64,000 nucleotides of DNA, from contig JALBYF010000001.1 in NCBI GenBank assembly GCA_023212725.1, positions 310,001-374,000 of the forward strand. The letters are read 5' to 3'. Of the stretch, positions 41,201-51,107 are shown in pieces. Both the position numbers and the translations under genes were made by a program. The notes under the pieces were generated by a model, which searched no databases, was not told where the DNA came from, and worked only from the letters and a program-made list of their open reading frames with translations. The DNA comes from Tranzscheliella williamsii. Lineage: Eukaryota > Basidiomycota > Ustilaginomycetes > Ustilaginales > Ustilaginaceae. The number at the start of each line of letters is the position of its first letter. Position 1 is the first letter of the stretch.

Positions 41201-42517
41201 GCTCATCATGGCGTGCGCCGACAATGCCGGCCACGTGGGTTCCGTGGCTCCCAGATACAGTGACGAGACTGAGAAGGTTGCCATCGGCCTGAATGTTGAC
41301 CGTGTAGGTGAGCAGGTCCTGTTGGCCAAAGCTTTGCCATTGCTGCTCGAGCCTGAAGTCGGTGATTGGCTGGACATGTCTGAGATCGAGAACTTGCTCC
41401 TCGAGCGGCTTTAGAAGATCCGAAGGCTGGCCCAACGAAGCGTCGTGCGTTTCGCCCTCCCCTCCGCCAACGACAGCATACCAGTGCGTGCCGTTGTGGA
41501 AGACGATGGCTTCGATCAGGGGACCCTCGTCCTGGTAAGAAGCGGCGAGATCGTTGAGGGTTCGAACCCGGGCTTTCAGCTCTTCTTTCTTGAGCTTGGA
41601 GTTCTCGGACTCCTTGGGCGACAGTGTCTCGGTTGGGCTTGCATCGGTTTCATTCCCTGAATTATTGGTGGAGCTTGTCGCTCCCGGCTTTTCGAGAGAG
41701 TTGAGCTGGTCTTGCGCCTGGCAGAGAAGTGCCTGGTGAGACACGAGGAAAGCTTTCTTCCTCTCGGCGGTCCGTCGCGCCCTAAGCTCGTCAGGCCATA
41801 GGTCGTAGGCCTTCTTGAAGCCGATCTTCCACTCGGACTTGGGATTTACAAGTTGCGATGAAAGTTTGATGGTGCGGCCGGTGTGTGGAGACTTGAACTC
41901 GACGTGCGAGCCGCTGCCAGTGGAAGCGGGCAAGGGCTTGATATCACTGAGGGGAATATCACCAGCACCCGTGCAGTCGATCACATCAACGATCTTGCCC
42001 CTGTGTTTGAGGCCGATCGCCGCTGGGTCGACACCCGTGTCGAGGATCGCAACACGAACGTTCCTGCCATCGTGCTCGGGATATTTCTTGAGGAAGGTCA
42101 GCGCTTCGGTGGCCTCCTTGGGCAGCAGTCCGCTCAGCGGAAATGGTTCGCTGGGGATAGCGTGCGTGGAAGGCATGGCTGAAGCCGTCGAATCGACGAT
42201 GTTGCGGAGCGGAGGGGTCAATCTCAGAGGCGCAGCCTGGCGCTGAGCTGTAGTGGAAAGCTGTAGCGTTTGCTGTGTGCTCTGAATGGATCGTGACAGA
42301 AGAGAAGCGGATGCGTGTGAATTTGAAGGCGTGAGAGGAGCTGTCCTGATCGGTCTAAGAGCGGAGCGTGCCGAACGAATGCCAGCTGTCCCAGATACTA
42401 AACAGGAAAGGCCCGTGCTACGAGGCTGAGTCGATGCCAGAACAAGGATAAAAGAAACGTTTTAGAGCATTGTAATAAGGACGCTGGGAATTAGGTAGCC
42501 GTTCTTACCAAGAGCAT
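38250..42517 (-). CDS. TPP2: Tripeptidyl-peptidase II, with possible mitochondrial-type presequence
   Basis: The main frame extends from 42425 to a stop at 38250. Family alignment begins at the in-frame ATG at 42176 (MPSTHAIPSEPFPLSGLLPKE). Numbered from that Met, the subtilisin triad is D46 (ILDTGVDP), H311 (GSHGTHVAG) and S501 (NGTSMSSP), with SSAGNNGP for the oxyanion Asn; the long beta-rich and helical C-terminal regions are complete (1308 residues). The frame stays open upstream to an acceptor (CTCAG) at 42426, and an ATG-CTC-TTG|GTAAGA mini-exon at 42509-42517 joins it in frame. This would add about 86 residues rich in Arg, Ser, Ala and Thr and lacking acids near the start, a typical mitochondrial presequence. 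TPP2 is a giant cytosolic peptidase removing tripeptides downstream of the proteasome. Which start is used is inference. Confidence 0.93.
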
Positions 42518-43095
42518 GCCCCGGCCAACTGCAGCGGCTCAACCTTGAACTTAGACAGCGGCTGTGACACAACAGCTACCCTTGAAATAATGCCTAGCCC
42601 AAAAAGGAAAGTCACTCTGACCGTGAGAAGTAGGGAGTGTGAGCTTGAGGAGAGCGTGTGAGCTTTGAGGCTGAGCGTGTGAGCTTAAGTTTGGAGGTAT
42701 GTGTGTGTGTGGGTGAGTGGGAGTATGAGCGTGGACTTGCCGACAGGTGAATGGGAATGTGAATGTGATCTATGGATGTACAATCCAGCGTTGGGTGCTG
42801 CACGGCTCGTTTCCACTTTACCTGCCCTGAGTGAGGCCACGCATACTCTCCTTCTCAGCCGGGGCGGCCGTGTCCCGACGATCACCGCACGAAAGAAGGA
42901 TTGGGCAGATTGTTAGGTCTCAAAACATAGCGAGGAAGTCGGAAGTCGCGACTCGAAGGGATGGCTGAGGGAAATTTCGAGGATTTTTTCAGTGAAACTG
43001 GCTGCGTTGAAGGCAGTTACTAATGTTCGCATGGCGATACACTTCCACTTCTTCCTCATCATCGACGATCCTTTTCTCCATATCACTTTGACGAA
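42518..43095. other. Divergent promoter region, TPP2 and NOP4
   Basis: About 580 nt between divergent starts, containing a short tandem repeat and a GT run (next entry). The last ~100 nt before NOP4 are pyrimidine-rich. Confidence 0.5.
42637..42712 (+). repeat. Short tandem repeat of GTGTGAGCTT units plus GT run
   Basis: Three copies: GTGTGAGCTTGAGG (42637), GTGTGAGCTTTGAGG (42656) and GTGTGAGCTTAAG (42677), spaced about 20 nt apart, then a (GT)n stretch ending near 42712. It lies in the TPP2/NOP4 intergenic region and is probably a slippage-derived minisatellite. Confidence 0.6.
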
Positions 43096-46000
43096 ATGCC
43101 GCCGAAAAGGTACTTCGAGCAGCAGGAGGATGCTGTCCCGGCTGAGGTGGGGGCAGCAGCGGAGAAGGTCCCCAGTTCCAGCACTGCAGCCGCCAAAGAG
43201 ATGAAGCCGAGTTCCACCCTGTTCGTCTCTAGGCTGCCCTATTCGGCCACCACGACCGACCTGCAGACCATGTTCAGCGAGATTGGTCCGCTAAAGCGAG
43301 CATTTGTTGTCACAGACCAGGTCACCAAGAAGTCCAAGGGTGTGGGTTATGTTACTTTTGCTATTGCCGACGATGCGATGACCGCCCTGCAGCAACTTCA
43401 AGGCAAATCGGTCGACGGCGGTAGCAGAAAGATGCAGATTTCGCTCGCGGATCACAGAGACCCTATCAAGGCGAGAAAGACGCCCAAAGACGATCCTGAC
43501 GCTCCTCCAGCACCGAAACGCGCCAAGGTCCAGTCCGTCAAGCCTGTCTCCACGTCCCCGAGCACCTCGCGCTCTAGGCCAGATATGCACGAGAAGGACG
43601 TCGACGCTGTTCGTACTGTCATTCTTTCTGGCCTTGCTGGTTGCTCTCCAATGCCAGACTCCAAGCAAATTTATAAGAGGACCAGGAAAATTGGCGATGT
43701 GGACAACGTCATCTATCCTCACACTTCCTCGCCTCTCCCCGAGGATGTAGCCCACGTCGTCTTCCGGACAGCCAACCACGCCATGACGGCGGTGGAGAAG
43801 CTTCACGCCCATACCTTCAAGGGTGTACAAATCAGTGCGATTCTCAAGAAGCGCGCCGACAACGCTGCTAGGATCGCTGCCCATATGCGACCAGAGACGC
43901 TCGTCAAGCGCGAAAAAATGAGACAGGATATCGAAAAGCAGAGCGGAAGGGGCACCATGCCCGTCCTCTTATCCGAAGTCGACAAATCGAGCCGTCTCAT
44001 CATTCGTAACTTGCCATTTGACGTCAACGAGGCCGATCTGCGCTCCATTTTCCTGCCCTTTGGTCCAGTTTACGAGATCAACATTCCCAAGGTCAAAGCC
44101 AAAGCTACGCCCGCAGAAGCTGCGCCAGAGGTCAAAGAGGAAGTAGAAGTCTCCAGCGACGATGACAGCAATGAAGACGATGATGAGTCTTCGAACAGCG
44201 CGGAAGGAGAAGATGGGGCGGAAGAATCTGCAGCACCCGAGGCCTCAGACGCAGCAGAAGAGGAGGCCACCAGCGACGCAGAGACGTCGGCAGATGAAAG
44301 CGGCGAAGACGATGCCGCTTCTGACGACAACGATGAAAGCGAGGAAGAAGTGGACGAGAAGCTGGGCGCGGAGGTGGAGGTCAAGGTAGAGGAAGCAGAC
44401 AAGAGCGGTCTTGCCCCATCGGCCCCTAGTGCATCCGCCAAGCCGCTTTCGCACGTCCACGTTAAGCAACCAACCGAGAAGGGCCGCGGGTTCGCCTTTG
44501 TTTGGATGGTATCGCGGAATGACGCGGCACGAGCCATTGAAGCTATCAACGGCAAGACCATCCAGCACGGCGCCGCCGAACGCGCCGCCTACAAAAGTGC
44601 TCTGGGGTCCAGAGGCCGTCGTGCGGCCAAGGCTGCTTTGGACAAGGTCAGGGAACAAGCGCAGCCCGAGCGCGTGGTTGCCGTTGATTGGTCGCTGAGC
44701 AAAAAGGACTGGGAAGCCAAAGCCGACCAGAGCGAAGCCGAGGAGGACGAGGACGAAAAGGCCGACGCAGATGCCAAGACGGACGTGGACGAGGATGAAG
44801 ACGACGAGCCTGCTGAGAAGCCGCAACTCCCCGCTCCGGAGGAAGGAACCACGCTCTTTGTGCGAAACTTGCCTTACCAGGCTACCGAGGAGGAGCTCCG
44901 AAACCTTTTCCGCCAGTTCGGCCCGCTGCGATATGCGAGAATTACGATGGACAGGGCGACGAACCGGAGCAAGGGCACTGGATTCGTCTGCTTCTGGCAG
45001 GCCACCTCTGCTGACGCCGCCCTGCAACAGGCGCGGATTATTGAGCGCGAGTCTGGAGTCGGCGGGGCCAGTGCGTCCGCATCAGTCGCAAATGTCAAAA
45101 ACCCGTTCGCGATGCCGTCAGTCCTGACGGCAGATCCGGCGGCGCCGCTGACGGCGAGCTTGAATCTGCACGGGCGGGTGCTGAACGTGATTCCGGCTGT
45201 GGCGCGGGACGAAGCGTCGCGGCTCGAGACCACAGGCCGCAAAGAGCGCGAGAAGGGCGACACGCGGAACACCTGGCTGCTGCGCGAAGGCGTTCCGTTT
45301 CCCAACTCCGACTTTGCCGCTCGGCTGGCGCCATCCGAGGTGGAGAAGCGGCTGCAGTCGTTCCAGGTGCGCAAAGCGCAGATGGGCGCCAACCCAGCGC
45401 TATTTGTCAGCAAGACGAGGCTGTCGGTGCGATCGCTGCCGCTCTTTGTGTCGGACCGCATGCTGAAGCGGCTCGCCATCCATGCGATCAAGTCGTTCAA
45501 CGCCGAAGTCAAGAAGGGCGAGCGTGCGGACCTGGATGCCGACGAGAAGGCCGACCGGACCATCAGCGCCTCGAGCGAGAACCGGAAGCGCAAGCCGGGC
45601 GAGCGGCCCACCTCGGTAGTGCAAACCAAGGTTGTCCGTCAGAACGACCGGATCGAGGCTCTCACTGGGCAGGGCAAGTCGAAGGGCTACGGTTTCCTCG
45701 AGATCCGGACGTTCAACGAGGCACTCAAGGTGATTCGATGGGCGAACGCCAACAAGGCGGTAGCCAAGCTGTTTGGCGAGTGGTGGCAGGAAGACCTGCA
45801 GCAGCAGGTGGACCGGATTGCGACGCAGATCCAGGGAAAGAAGAAGAGCCTGGAGACGCTCAACGTAGCGGAAGCCGAGCCGGTGAAGACCGAGATGGCG
45901 GATCTCGAGGTGCGCAAGCAGCGGCTGCGGACAAAGCTGAAGGAGCTGCAGGAGGGTGGCGAAGGAGACAAGGCGGAGCGCGGCGGAATGCTGATGATCG

Positions 46001-46251
46001 AATTCGCGATCGAGAACGTGGTCACGACCAAGAAGCGCGCGGACAAGATCAAGGCGGTCAAGGAGTCCGCCCTGCGCCGCAAGGAGCGCGACGACGAGCA
46101 GCAGGTCGCCGAGGCCACCCAGCTCGAGCACAAACGCCGCGAGCAGCACGCCGCCCGCAAGATCGAGGCCGACCGCTCCAAACCCCGTGGCTCCTCCCAC
46201 GGCCACGTCATCGGCAAAAAGCGCAAGGAGCGCAAGGCCCGCCGCAACTAG
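43096..46251 (+). CDS. NOP4: Nucleolar RNA-binding protein NOP4/RBM28
   Basis: 1051 residues, one exon, ATG at 43096. RRM1 is at about 40-120 (TLFVSRLPYS..., GVGYVTF). A diverged RRM2 lies at about 170-250 (TVILSGLAG, VAHVVF). RRM3 begins at about 298 with RNP2 (RLIIRNLPFD), but its RNP1 (RGFAFVWM) comes only near 460, after a very acidic Asp/Glu/Ser insertion of about 100 residues. RRM4 is at about 584-690 (TLFVRNLPYQ, GTGFVCFWQ), followed by a fifth RRM-like unit from about 773 (RLSVRSLPLFVS, KGYGFLEI). The C-terminus is basic and coiled (RKERDDEQQ...KKRKERKARRN), a nucleolar signal. NOP4 is needed for 60S subunit assembly and 27S pre-rRNA processing. Order and number of RRMs match Nop4/RBM28. 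Confidence 0.92.
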   Translation: MPPKRYFEQQEDAVPAEVGAAAEKVPSSSTAAAKEMKPSSTLFVSRLPYSATTTDLQTMFSEIGPLKRAFVVTDQVTKKSKGVGYVTFAIADDAMTALQQLQGKSVDGGSRKMQISLADHRDPIKARKTPKDDPDAPPAPKRAKVQSVKPVSTSPSTSRSRPDMHEKDVDAVRTVILSGLAGCSPMPDSKQIYKRTRKIGDVDNVIYPHTSSPLPEDVAHVVFRTANHAMTAVEKLHAHTFKGVQISAILKKRADNAARIAAHMRPETLVKREKMRQDIEKQSGRGTMPVLLSEVDKSSRLIIRNLPFDVNEADLRSIFLPFGPVYEINIPKVKAKATPAEAAPEVKEEVEVSSDDDSNEDDDESSNSAEGEDGAEESAAPEASDAAEEEATSDAETSADESGEDDAASDDNDESEEEVDEKLGAEVEVKVEEADKSGLAPSAPSASAKPLSHVHVKQPTEKGRGFAFVWMVSRNDAARAIEAINGKTIQHGAAERAAYKSALGSRGRRAAKAALDKVREQAQPERVVAVDWSLSKKDWEAKADQSEAEEDEDEKADADAKTDVDEDEDDEPAEKPQLPAPEEGTTLFVRNLPYQATEEELRNLFRQFGPLRYARITMDRATNRSKGTGFVCFWQATSADAALQQARIIERESGVGGASASASVANVKNPFAMPSVLTADPAAPLTASLNLHGRVLNVIPAVARDEASRLETTGRKEREKGDTRNTWLLREGVPFPNSDFAARLAPSEVEKRLQSFQVRKAQMGANPALFVSKTRLSVRSLPLFVSDRMLKRLAIHAIKSFNAEVKKGERADLDADEKADRTISASSENRKRKPGERPTSVVQTKVVRQNDRIEALTGQGKSKGYGFLEIRTFNEALKVIRWANANKAVAKLFGEWWQEDLQQQVDRIATQIQGKKKSLETLNVAEAEPVKTEMADLEVRKQRLRTKLKELQEGGEGDKAERGGMLMIEFAIENVVTTKKRADKIKAVKESALRRKERDDEQQVAEATQLEHKRREQHAARKIEADRSKPRGSSHGHVIGKKRKERKARRN

Positions 46252-46585
46252 CTTGTCCCGTCAAGCGCCGCTCACCGCTCCCCGCACGAGAACCGCCACT
46301 ACCCATGTTGCGCCCCTGCACTCGTACTCAGCCATCTCACACAGAACTAGGATCAATATCGTGACCATTATCGACTACAAAAAGAAAAAGTGGATATTGT
46401 GCCGGTCCACCGTGCGTGTAGCAGGACCTAGACAGACAAGGGAGTGATACGTCGGTCGCGGGTATGGATAGGATGCGACCTGTGAGGTGGTCGATCTAGG
46501 AGATGATCAGTGTGCGCGCAGGAAGGTAGAAAATTAGCGGCAGCAAGGTGAGAGAACTCTGGTGGCGGAGGGGTGGAGGGTGGAA
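46252..46585. other. Convergent 3' intergenic region
   Basis: 334 nt between the 3' ends of NOP4 and the START gene. An A-rich stretch at about 46376-46391 (AAAAAGAAAAAG) is the only low-complexity tract. Confidence 0.5.
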
Positions 46586-47665
46586 TTACCACCAGCCGGG
46601 GCCGGTACCGGAGTCGGGGCCTTCCTTGTCGGCGGCGTCGATGATCAGGCGGAACTCGCCGCGGACGCCTTCGGGCATGAGGTCGAGCGCCAGCATTCTT
46701 CTTGGCGCGCCGTCCTCGTCGGTGAAATGCTCGCGCACGGAGACGGCAGCGGCCGCGGAGCCGTAGACGCTTGTCACCACCACACCGCGGGTGAACATGC
46801 GCGCATAGTCGAGATAAAGGTTGATGGTACCGGGCCGGATCACCGTAGCGTGGAGAGAGACCTGCCGCGTTTCCGGATTGCAGTCGAGATATTGGAGCGC
46901 GATCCTCTTCTGCCGATCGATCAGTATGGGAGGAACGCCAAATGTGCTGAGCGCGTCGCGAAGCCGTCCCGAACTCAAGGGCAGCTCCTTCTTCAAGGTA
47001 TTCAGAATGAAACCGGGAATGGTTTGGCCGAGGTCGACATGGCCGATGTAGGTAAGATCGCAGCCGCCCTCGCGCTGCTCAATGTAGAAAGCGGCGCTCA
47101 TGATCTGGGCGCGGACGCAGTTTTCGACGGCGGCAGGAATGCCTGGAACGTTGTTGAGGCTCTGGTAACCCAGCAGGAGGTTTTTGGTAGTAAAGTCGGG
47201 TATAGCCTGTACCCTACCGGACTGGTCCCAGCTGCGCGTGGCCTGTAAGCCAGTGACGTCTCTGGGGCTGTAAATGGGACCAATGCCTCGCCAGACAAGG
47301 TAGAAGAGAAAGTCGTGCATCGAGAAGGCGCGCAGGTTGTGGGCGGACTGCACTCGCGGCTCCCACATCATACGGAAGCCGGTGACGCGGATGCCTGTGA
47401 AGACCTCTAGCGGAGTAAGCGCTTCTATCCTGGTCTTGCCCATGAACATGGGGAGGACCGATAAAGGCTCGTCCGGCCCTCTGGGAAGGGAGAAGCAGTG
47501 AACATTGTCGAAGATGCCGACTTCTTGCCAGCCACCTTCCTTGTCGTGACGTAGCGTGCTGAGCCTGTTGAGCAGCTCCTCAGCCAGTTGCCTGTGGCTG
47601 TCCGGCCAGTACCCGTTCTCGGCCGGGCGCTCTGGGATGAGCGCCACATTGCCAGACGTGCTCAT
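46586..47665 (-). CDS. START-like lipid-binding domain protein
   Basis: 359 residues, ATG at 47665, no intron, no signal peptide or membrane helix. The central and C-terminal parts read like a START (StAR-related lipid transfer) domain: WEPRVQSAHNLRAFS, YSPRDVTGLQATRSW, then YIEQREGGCDLTYIGHVDLG followed by IPGFILNTLKKELP, the usual beta-sheet/C-terminal helix ending. START domains hold a sterol, phospholipid or other hydrophobic ligand in a closed cavity. The ligand cannot be deduced. The last ~120 residues (IALQYLDCNPETRQVSLHA...) look like an additional beta-rich region that I do not recognise. The family call rests on the C-terminal pattern and should be taken as likely rather than certain. 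Confidence 0.6.
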   Translation of the reverse strand: MSTSGNVALIPERPAENGYWPDSHRQLAEELLNRLSTLRHDKEGGWQEVGIFDNVHCFSLPRGPDEPLSVLPMFMGKTRIEALTPLEVFTGIRVTGFRMMWEPRVQSAHNLRAFSMHDFLFYLVWRGIGPIYSPRDVTGLQATRSWDQSGRVQAIPDFTTKNLLLGYQSLNNVPGIPAAVENCVRAQIMSAAFYIEQREGGCDLTYIGHVDLGQTIPGFILNTLKKELPLSSGRLRDALSTFGVPPILIDRQKRIALQYLDCNPETRQVSLHATVIRPGTINLYLDYARMFTRGVVVTSVYGSAAAAVSVREHFTDEDGAPRRMLALDLMPEGVRGEFRLIIDAADKEGPDSGTGPGWW

Positions 47666-48793
47666 TTCGCGATCTCCTGGCTCTGCCGGCAGCTGCCGTT
47701 AACCTCTGAATTGAGGGCAATAGCAGCAGTGATTGCGACGCGGACCCGCTGGCTGACGAAGCGCCAAGTGTGCACTCGCGATCTCTGCCTGAGTTGCGGC
47801 CTCTATCAAGCTTGCAGCCAGGATCCAACAGTTACCGCGGCATCGCTGACGGTTCGTCCGACAATTTGGCAGATCACTGCCAGCGATAAGGAAAGGTTCG
47901 ACAGTGGTTTCGTATGTGGGAAAGTTGCAAAAGGCAAGACAGTGGTAGAATCATAGAATCGCTCACTACTACTGCCACTGGTGACCGTGACTAGTGACTG
48001 TGACTAGTGATTGTGTCTAGTAACTTATGGCTGACTACGGTGACTAGTGACTTACTGTGACTAGTGACTGTGGGGAAGGTAAGACCGACTTCTTTCCCAC
48101 TCACACTCACACGTCCACCTAAGCGAGGTGCACTGCGCACCGATGCGATTTAGAAGTCGGTCGACGCCCGCCCGCTGCTATCTGCACAAGTCTCTAAACC
48201 GTGTGGCTGTGGATGTGATGGTAAAGAACAGAGCAACCTGCAATGGATCGGCCGCTCGGGTTGCCCGAACGACGGTTTAGAGCCAGTCGAGTTCCGGTGG
48301 GTGTTTGCGGCATGATCCAGTATGAAATCTGAATGTTCTGTGAGTGTTGCTCGCTCAGGCCATCAAATCGTTTATTGGCCGAACCGCATAACTTCAAGAG
48401 CAGACAAAGGTCGAATTGTGGAAGCATGACGGGCTGCAAGGTCGTCTTCCTCTCCGTCTTTTGCATAACACCACTTCGGAATTGGCGCGCATTTGCACGG
48501 TGGGTCGTAGCTACTTTGAAACGAACTAGCTTCAATTTCAACCTGCTCGGCTCAGCAACGCATAGTATGGCGTGTTGCGAGACGGACGGATCGGCTGCAA
48601 GCAATACGAGGTCATGATGTAGCTCTAAGAGGAAGCAACGCTCGCCAACCTTACAGACGTCCCGAAGCGGAAGTCGTAATAACGGCCAGGATAATTTGAA
48701 GCCCTTTGGCGGTAATGCTGGTTGCGACTGTATGATATGGACAGGAGAGGAGAGCTTACAGGAACAATATGAACGATGGCAGGGCAGGCGATG
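47666..48793. other. Intergenic region with a short tandem repeat
   Basis: About 1.13 kb between two minus-strand genes (promoter of the START gene and 3' side of the nucleoside transporter gene). It contains the GTGACTAGTGA repeat cluster described separately. No gene is seen; short frames in the 48.2-48.7 kb part lack protein character. Confidence 0.5.
47976..48073. repeat. GTGACTAGTGA repeat cluster
   Basis: Four copies of GTGACTAGTGA start at 47987, 48000, 48040 and 48057, with degenerate copies between them (TGTGTCTAGTAAC, GCTGACTACGG). The unit contains the palindrome ACTAGT and TGACT half-sites of bZIP type. The cluster lies about 320 nt upstream of the START-domain gene. Confidence 0.7.
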
Positions 48794-50488
48794 CTACACC
48801 GTGAGGAAGCTCAGGCCGCTTCCAATCGCAAGGCCAACGCAGAGCCAGAAGGAGAGAAGCGTGGCGGCTAGTGGGCCCTCGCTGGCACCCTTGGAGTTGA
48901 CCAGCTTGCTTCTTGTGGGGCCAGCGATCATGACACAAGTACTGGTCAGACCGTTGGAGAAACCGAAAAGAAGCATCAGGAGGAAGAAGGGCGCATCGCT
49001 GGATTGCAACAACGAGCTCAGCCAGTGGGAGCCGTGTGATGCTCCTGCTTGGCCTGGCGAAGATGGCAGCTGATCTAGTCGTCCGGTTCGCTGACGCGTT
49101 GACACCACGTTGCATGCCATAAAGAGGGGCACAAACAAAACCCTCAGTAGCGAGAGAGACACAAGTGCCCTTGCTTTACGCACAAATGCAAATGTCGTCA
49201 AACTTGGTAGCATCCTCCCTAGCAAGTCCGAAGTGTTGAAGAGTAGAAAGTGGAAGGGTACGAAGAGCTGAGGGGAGGTGAGGTCTATGGTTTTTGAGCT
49301 TTGATGGTATTGCGAGTTGGTGTAAACACTCTGCACCGAGGTCGTTAGGGCTGGGAAGAGGCTTAGCGTCACGACAAAGACAAAGGCGACGGCGAAACAG
49401 TCCCACTTGGCTTTGGACTGGACCAGAGCAAGCCGGAGCAATGACTCTCGAGTCGATGGCGATAGCTTGTAAAAGCCAGGCACTTTCTTCAGCCATGACT
49501 GATAAGCGGGATGTGAGATAGAGCGCACCGAGTGCCAGCTTCGGGTCAAAGGATGGTCCGCAGATTCCTCTTCCCACTGTTCAGGCGCAGCGTCCTCATC
49601 CTCGATCTTGTCGATAGTGGCGACCTGTTTGGCCATCACCTGGGCATACAGCCTTGTCTTGGCTAGCCAGATGGAAGCAGCTAACACAACGACCATCAGC
49701 AGCGTGTTCATGCCGAAGAAGAGGGTTGCAGCACGAGCAATTACACGGATCGTCTGGCGCTCCGCATCTGCAGCATCTGAAGGCCTGGGGCCGCTGTCCT
49801 GTTGAGACCACGCTGAGATGATACCAAAGATACTAATGCCGACACCTACGACACCTTGGCCTGCGAGCATCGAGCCCATGAAGCCGCCGCCGCCACCGAA
49901 AGCTGTGCTGAGCGACACCACACTGTTCTGCAGATAGGCGCAAGCACTGGATAGAACGCTGCCGACAAGGATCGTAAAGTAGAAGTAGGCATTGCTAGGT
50001 TCCGTCTTTCCTTTGGTAGCGCCAGAAGACGTGAGGCCAAACGTGGTGGACACAGCCAGGCAGAGGACAGCGGCGACGATGACCGATGATGACACGAGAA
50101 TTCTTTGGCGAGGGCTCGACTTTTCGAAACCACCGGTCGCCGTAGCATGGATACCGACGAGGATGCTGACCACATTGTAAGACACGACGATCCAGCTGCT
50201 GAAAGTGTTCGCGTATGGCGTACGTGCGAAGGAAGACCGGAAGTACTCTGCTGGCGTAATCAGAGAGTTGAACGGCAGCAGTACGCCCATTCCTAGCAGT
50301 CCAAAGGTAAGATAGACCATGGTGCGATGGCCAGCACTCATCTGGCTCCAGGCAGGTGCACCCTCAACGCCAGTCTGTATGAGCAATTCGCGCGGCGCGT
50401 CCTCGTGTGAAGGTGTCAACAGAGGCGAGCCTAGCCCATCGCGCGACCTAGCAAGGAGAGCCTCGTCTTCATCATGGTATCTCCGCAT
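48794..50488 (-). CDS. Equilibrative nucleoside transporter (SLC29/ENT family)
   Basis: 564 residues, ATG at 50488, no intron. About eleven membrane helices are visible, starting at YLTFGLLGMGVLLPFNSLITPAEYF, the ENT family N-terminal signature, then SWIVVSYNVVSILVG. There is a long hydrophilic loop of about 100 residues between helices 6 and 7 (VATIDKIEDEDAAPEQWEE...), as usual in the family, and later helices containing DCFAVAFVFVVTLSLFPAL and FHFLLFNTSDLLGR, both conserved ENT blocks. The cytosolic N-terminus has an acidic dileucine (EDEALL), a vacuole/endosome sorting type, which fits the vacuolar yeast homologue Fun26. It should carry nucleosides or nucleobases down or with a proton gradient. 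Specificity and membrane are inferred. Confidence 0.92.
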   Translation of the reverse strand: MRRYHDEDEALLARSRDGLGSPLLTPSHEDAPRELLIQTGVEGAPAWSQMSAGHRTMVYLTFGLLGMGVLLPFNSLITPAEYFRSSFARTPYANTFSSWIVVSYNVVSILVGIHATATGGFEKSSPRQRILVSSSVIVAAVLCLAVSTTFGLTSSGATKGKTEPSNAYFYFTILVGSVLSSACAYLQNSVVSLSTAFGGGGGFMGSMLAGQGVVGVGISIFGIISAWSQQDSGPRPSDAADAERQTIRVIARAATLFFGMNTLLMVVVLAASIWLAKTRLYAQVMAKQVATIDKIEDEDAAPEQWEEESADHPLTRSWHSVRSISHPAYQSWLKKVPGFYKLSPSTRESLLRLALVQSKAKWDCFAVAFVFVVTLSLFPALTTSVQSVYTNSQYHQSSKTIDLTSPQLFVPFHFLLFNTSDLLGRMLPSLTTFAFVRKARALVSLSLLRVLFVPLFMACNVVSTRQRTGRLDQLPSSPGQAGASHGSHWLSSLLQSSDAPFFLLMLLFGFSNGLTSTCVMIAGPTRSKLVNSKGASEGPLAATLLSFWLCVGLAIGSGLSFLTV

Positions 50489-51107
50489 GGCAACGGCCTC
50501 TATTTCATCCGAGCGATGTCGTGTATGCTGAGACAGGATGACGACCCAAGGTGGGAGAAGTCACCGGGAGCCGCTGAGCAAGACCGGCCAGTGGCTGAAG
50601 GCTGACTACTTCTTCGCTGTTCGGTCTGCGGTGGGTGCGTCCGATAGCCAGTGGTAACGTCCAACGAAGCGACGGCGAGGTAACAGAAGTGATGACACTG
50701 ACATGTATTGCCTTGCGAGTGTTTGCTGAAGGCGAGTGTACGGAGGGGCTTGGGCCGAGATAACTGACGTGAGCTACGCTGTTTGCCATCCGGGCTTCAC
50801 TTTTGGTGCGGATTTAACACCGCCACTATCCAGCCTTGCCTGCATCGCGCACGGATCAGAGACAACCGTCCAAGGCGACTCCACTTCAGGCTGAGCTGTG
50901 AGTCGCTCATAGCATACTAGAATCGCTGCCTAGATTCCGCTTTCTGTCCACTCCCATATCGTTCTCGATCTGCAAGACGGCCTATTCCCTTGCGCATCGA
51001 CCTGGCCCCAACCGTCGGTAACCAGCACATTCCTTTGCGTGGCCGAATCGGCAACCGCAGCGCAACACCTGTTGAAGCGGCCATCAGACGCAAGCACGCC
51101 GCTTGAG
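50489..51107. other. Divergent promoter region, nucleoside transporter and BRO1
   Basis: About 620 nt between divergent starts. No repeats or RNA gene are seen. The BRO1 frame is open 23 codons upstream of its ATG to a GTG at 51039. Confidence 0.5.

Noticed and set aside
41558..41575. GGGTTCGAACCC, which resembles a tRNA T-arm
   Set aside because: It lies inside the TPP2 coding frame and no acceptor, D or anticodon stems are present around it.
44245..45027. 260-codon minus-strand frame opposite NOP4
   Set aside because: Antisense shadow of RRM and acidic coding sequence; leucine/arginine-rich without family similarity.
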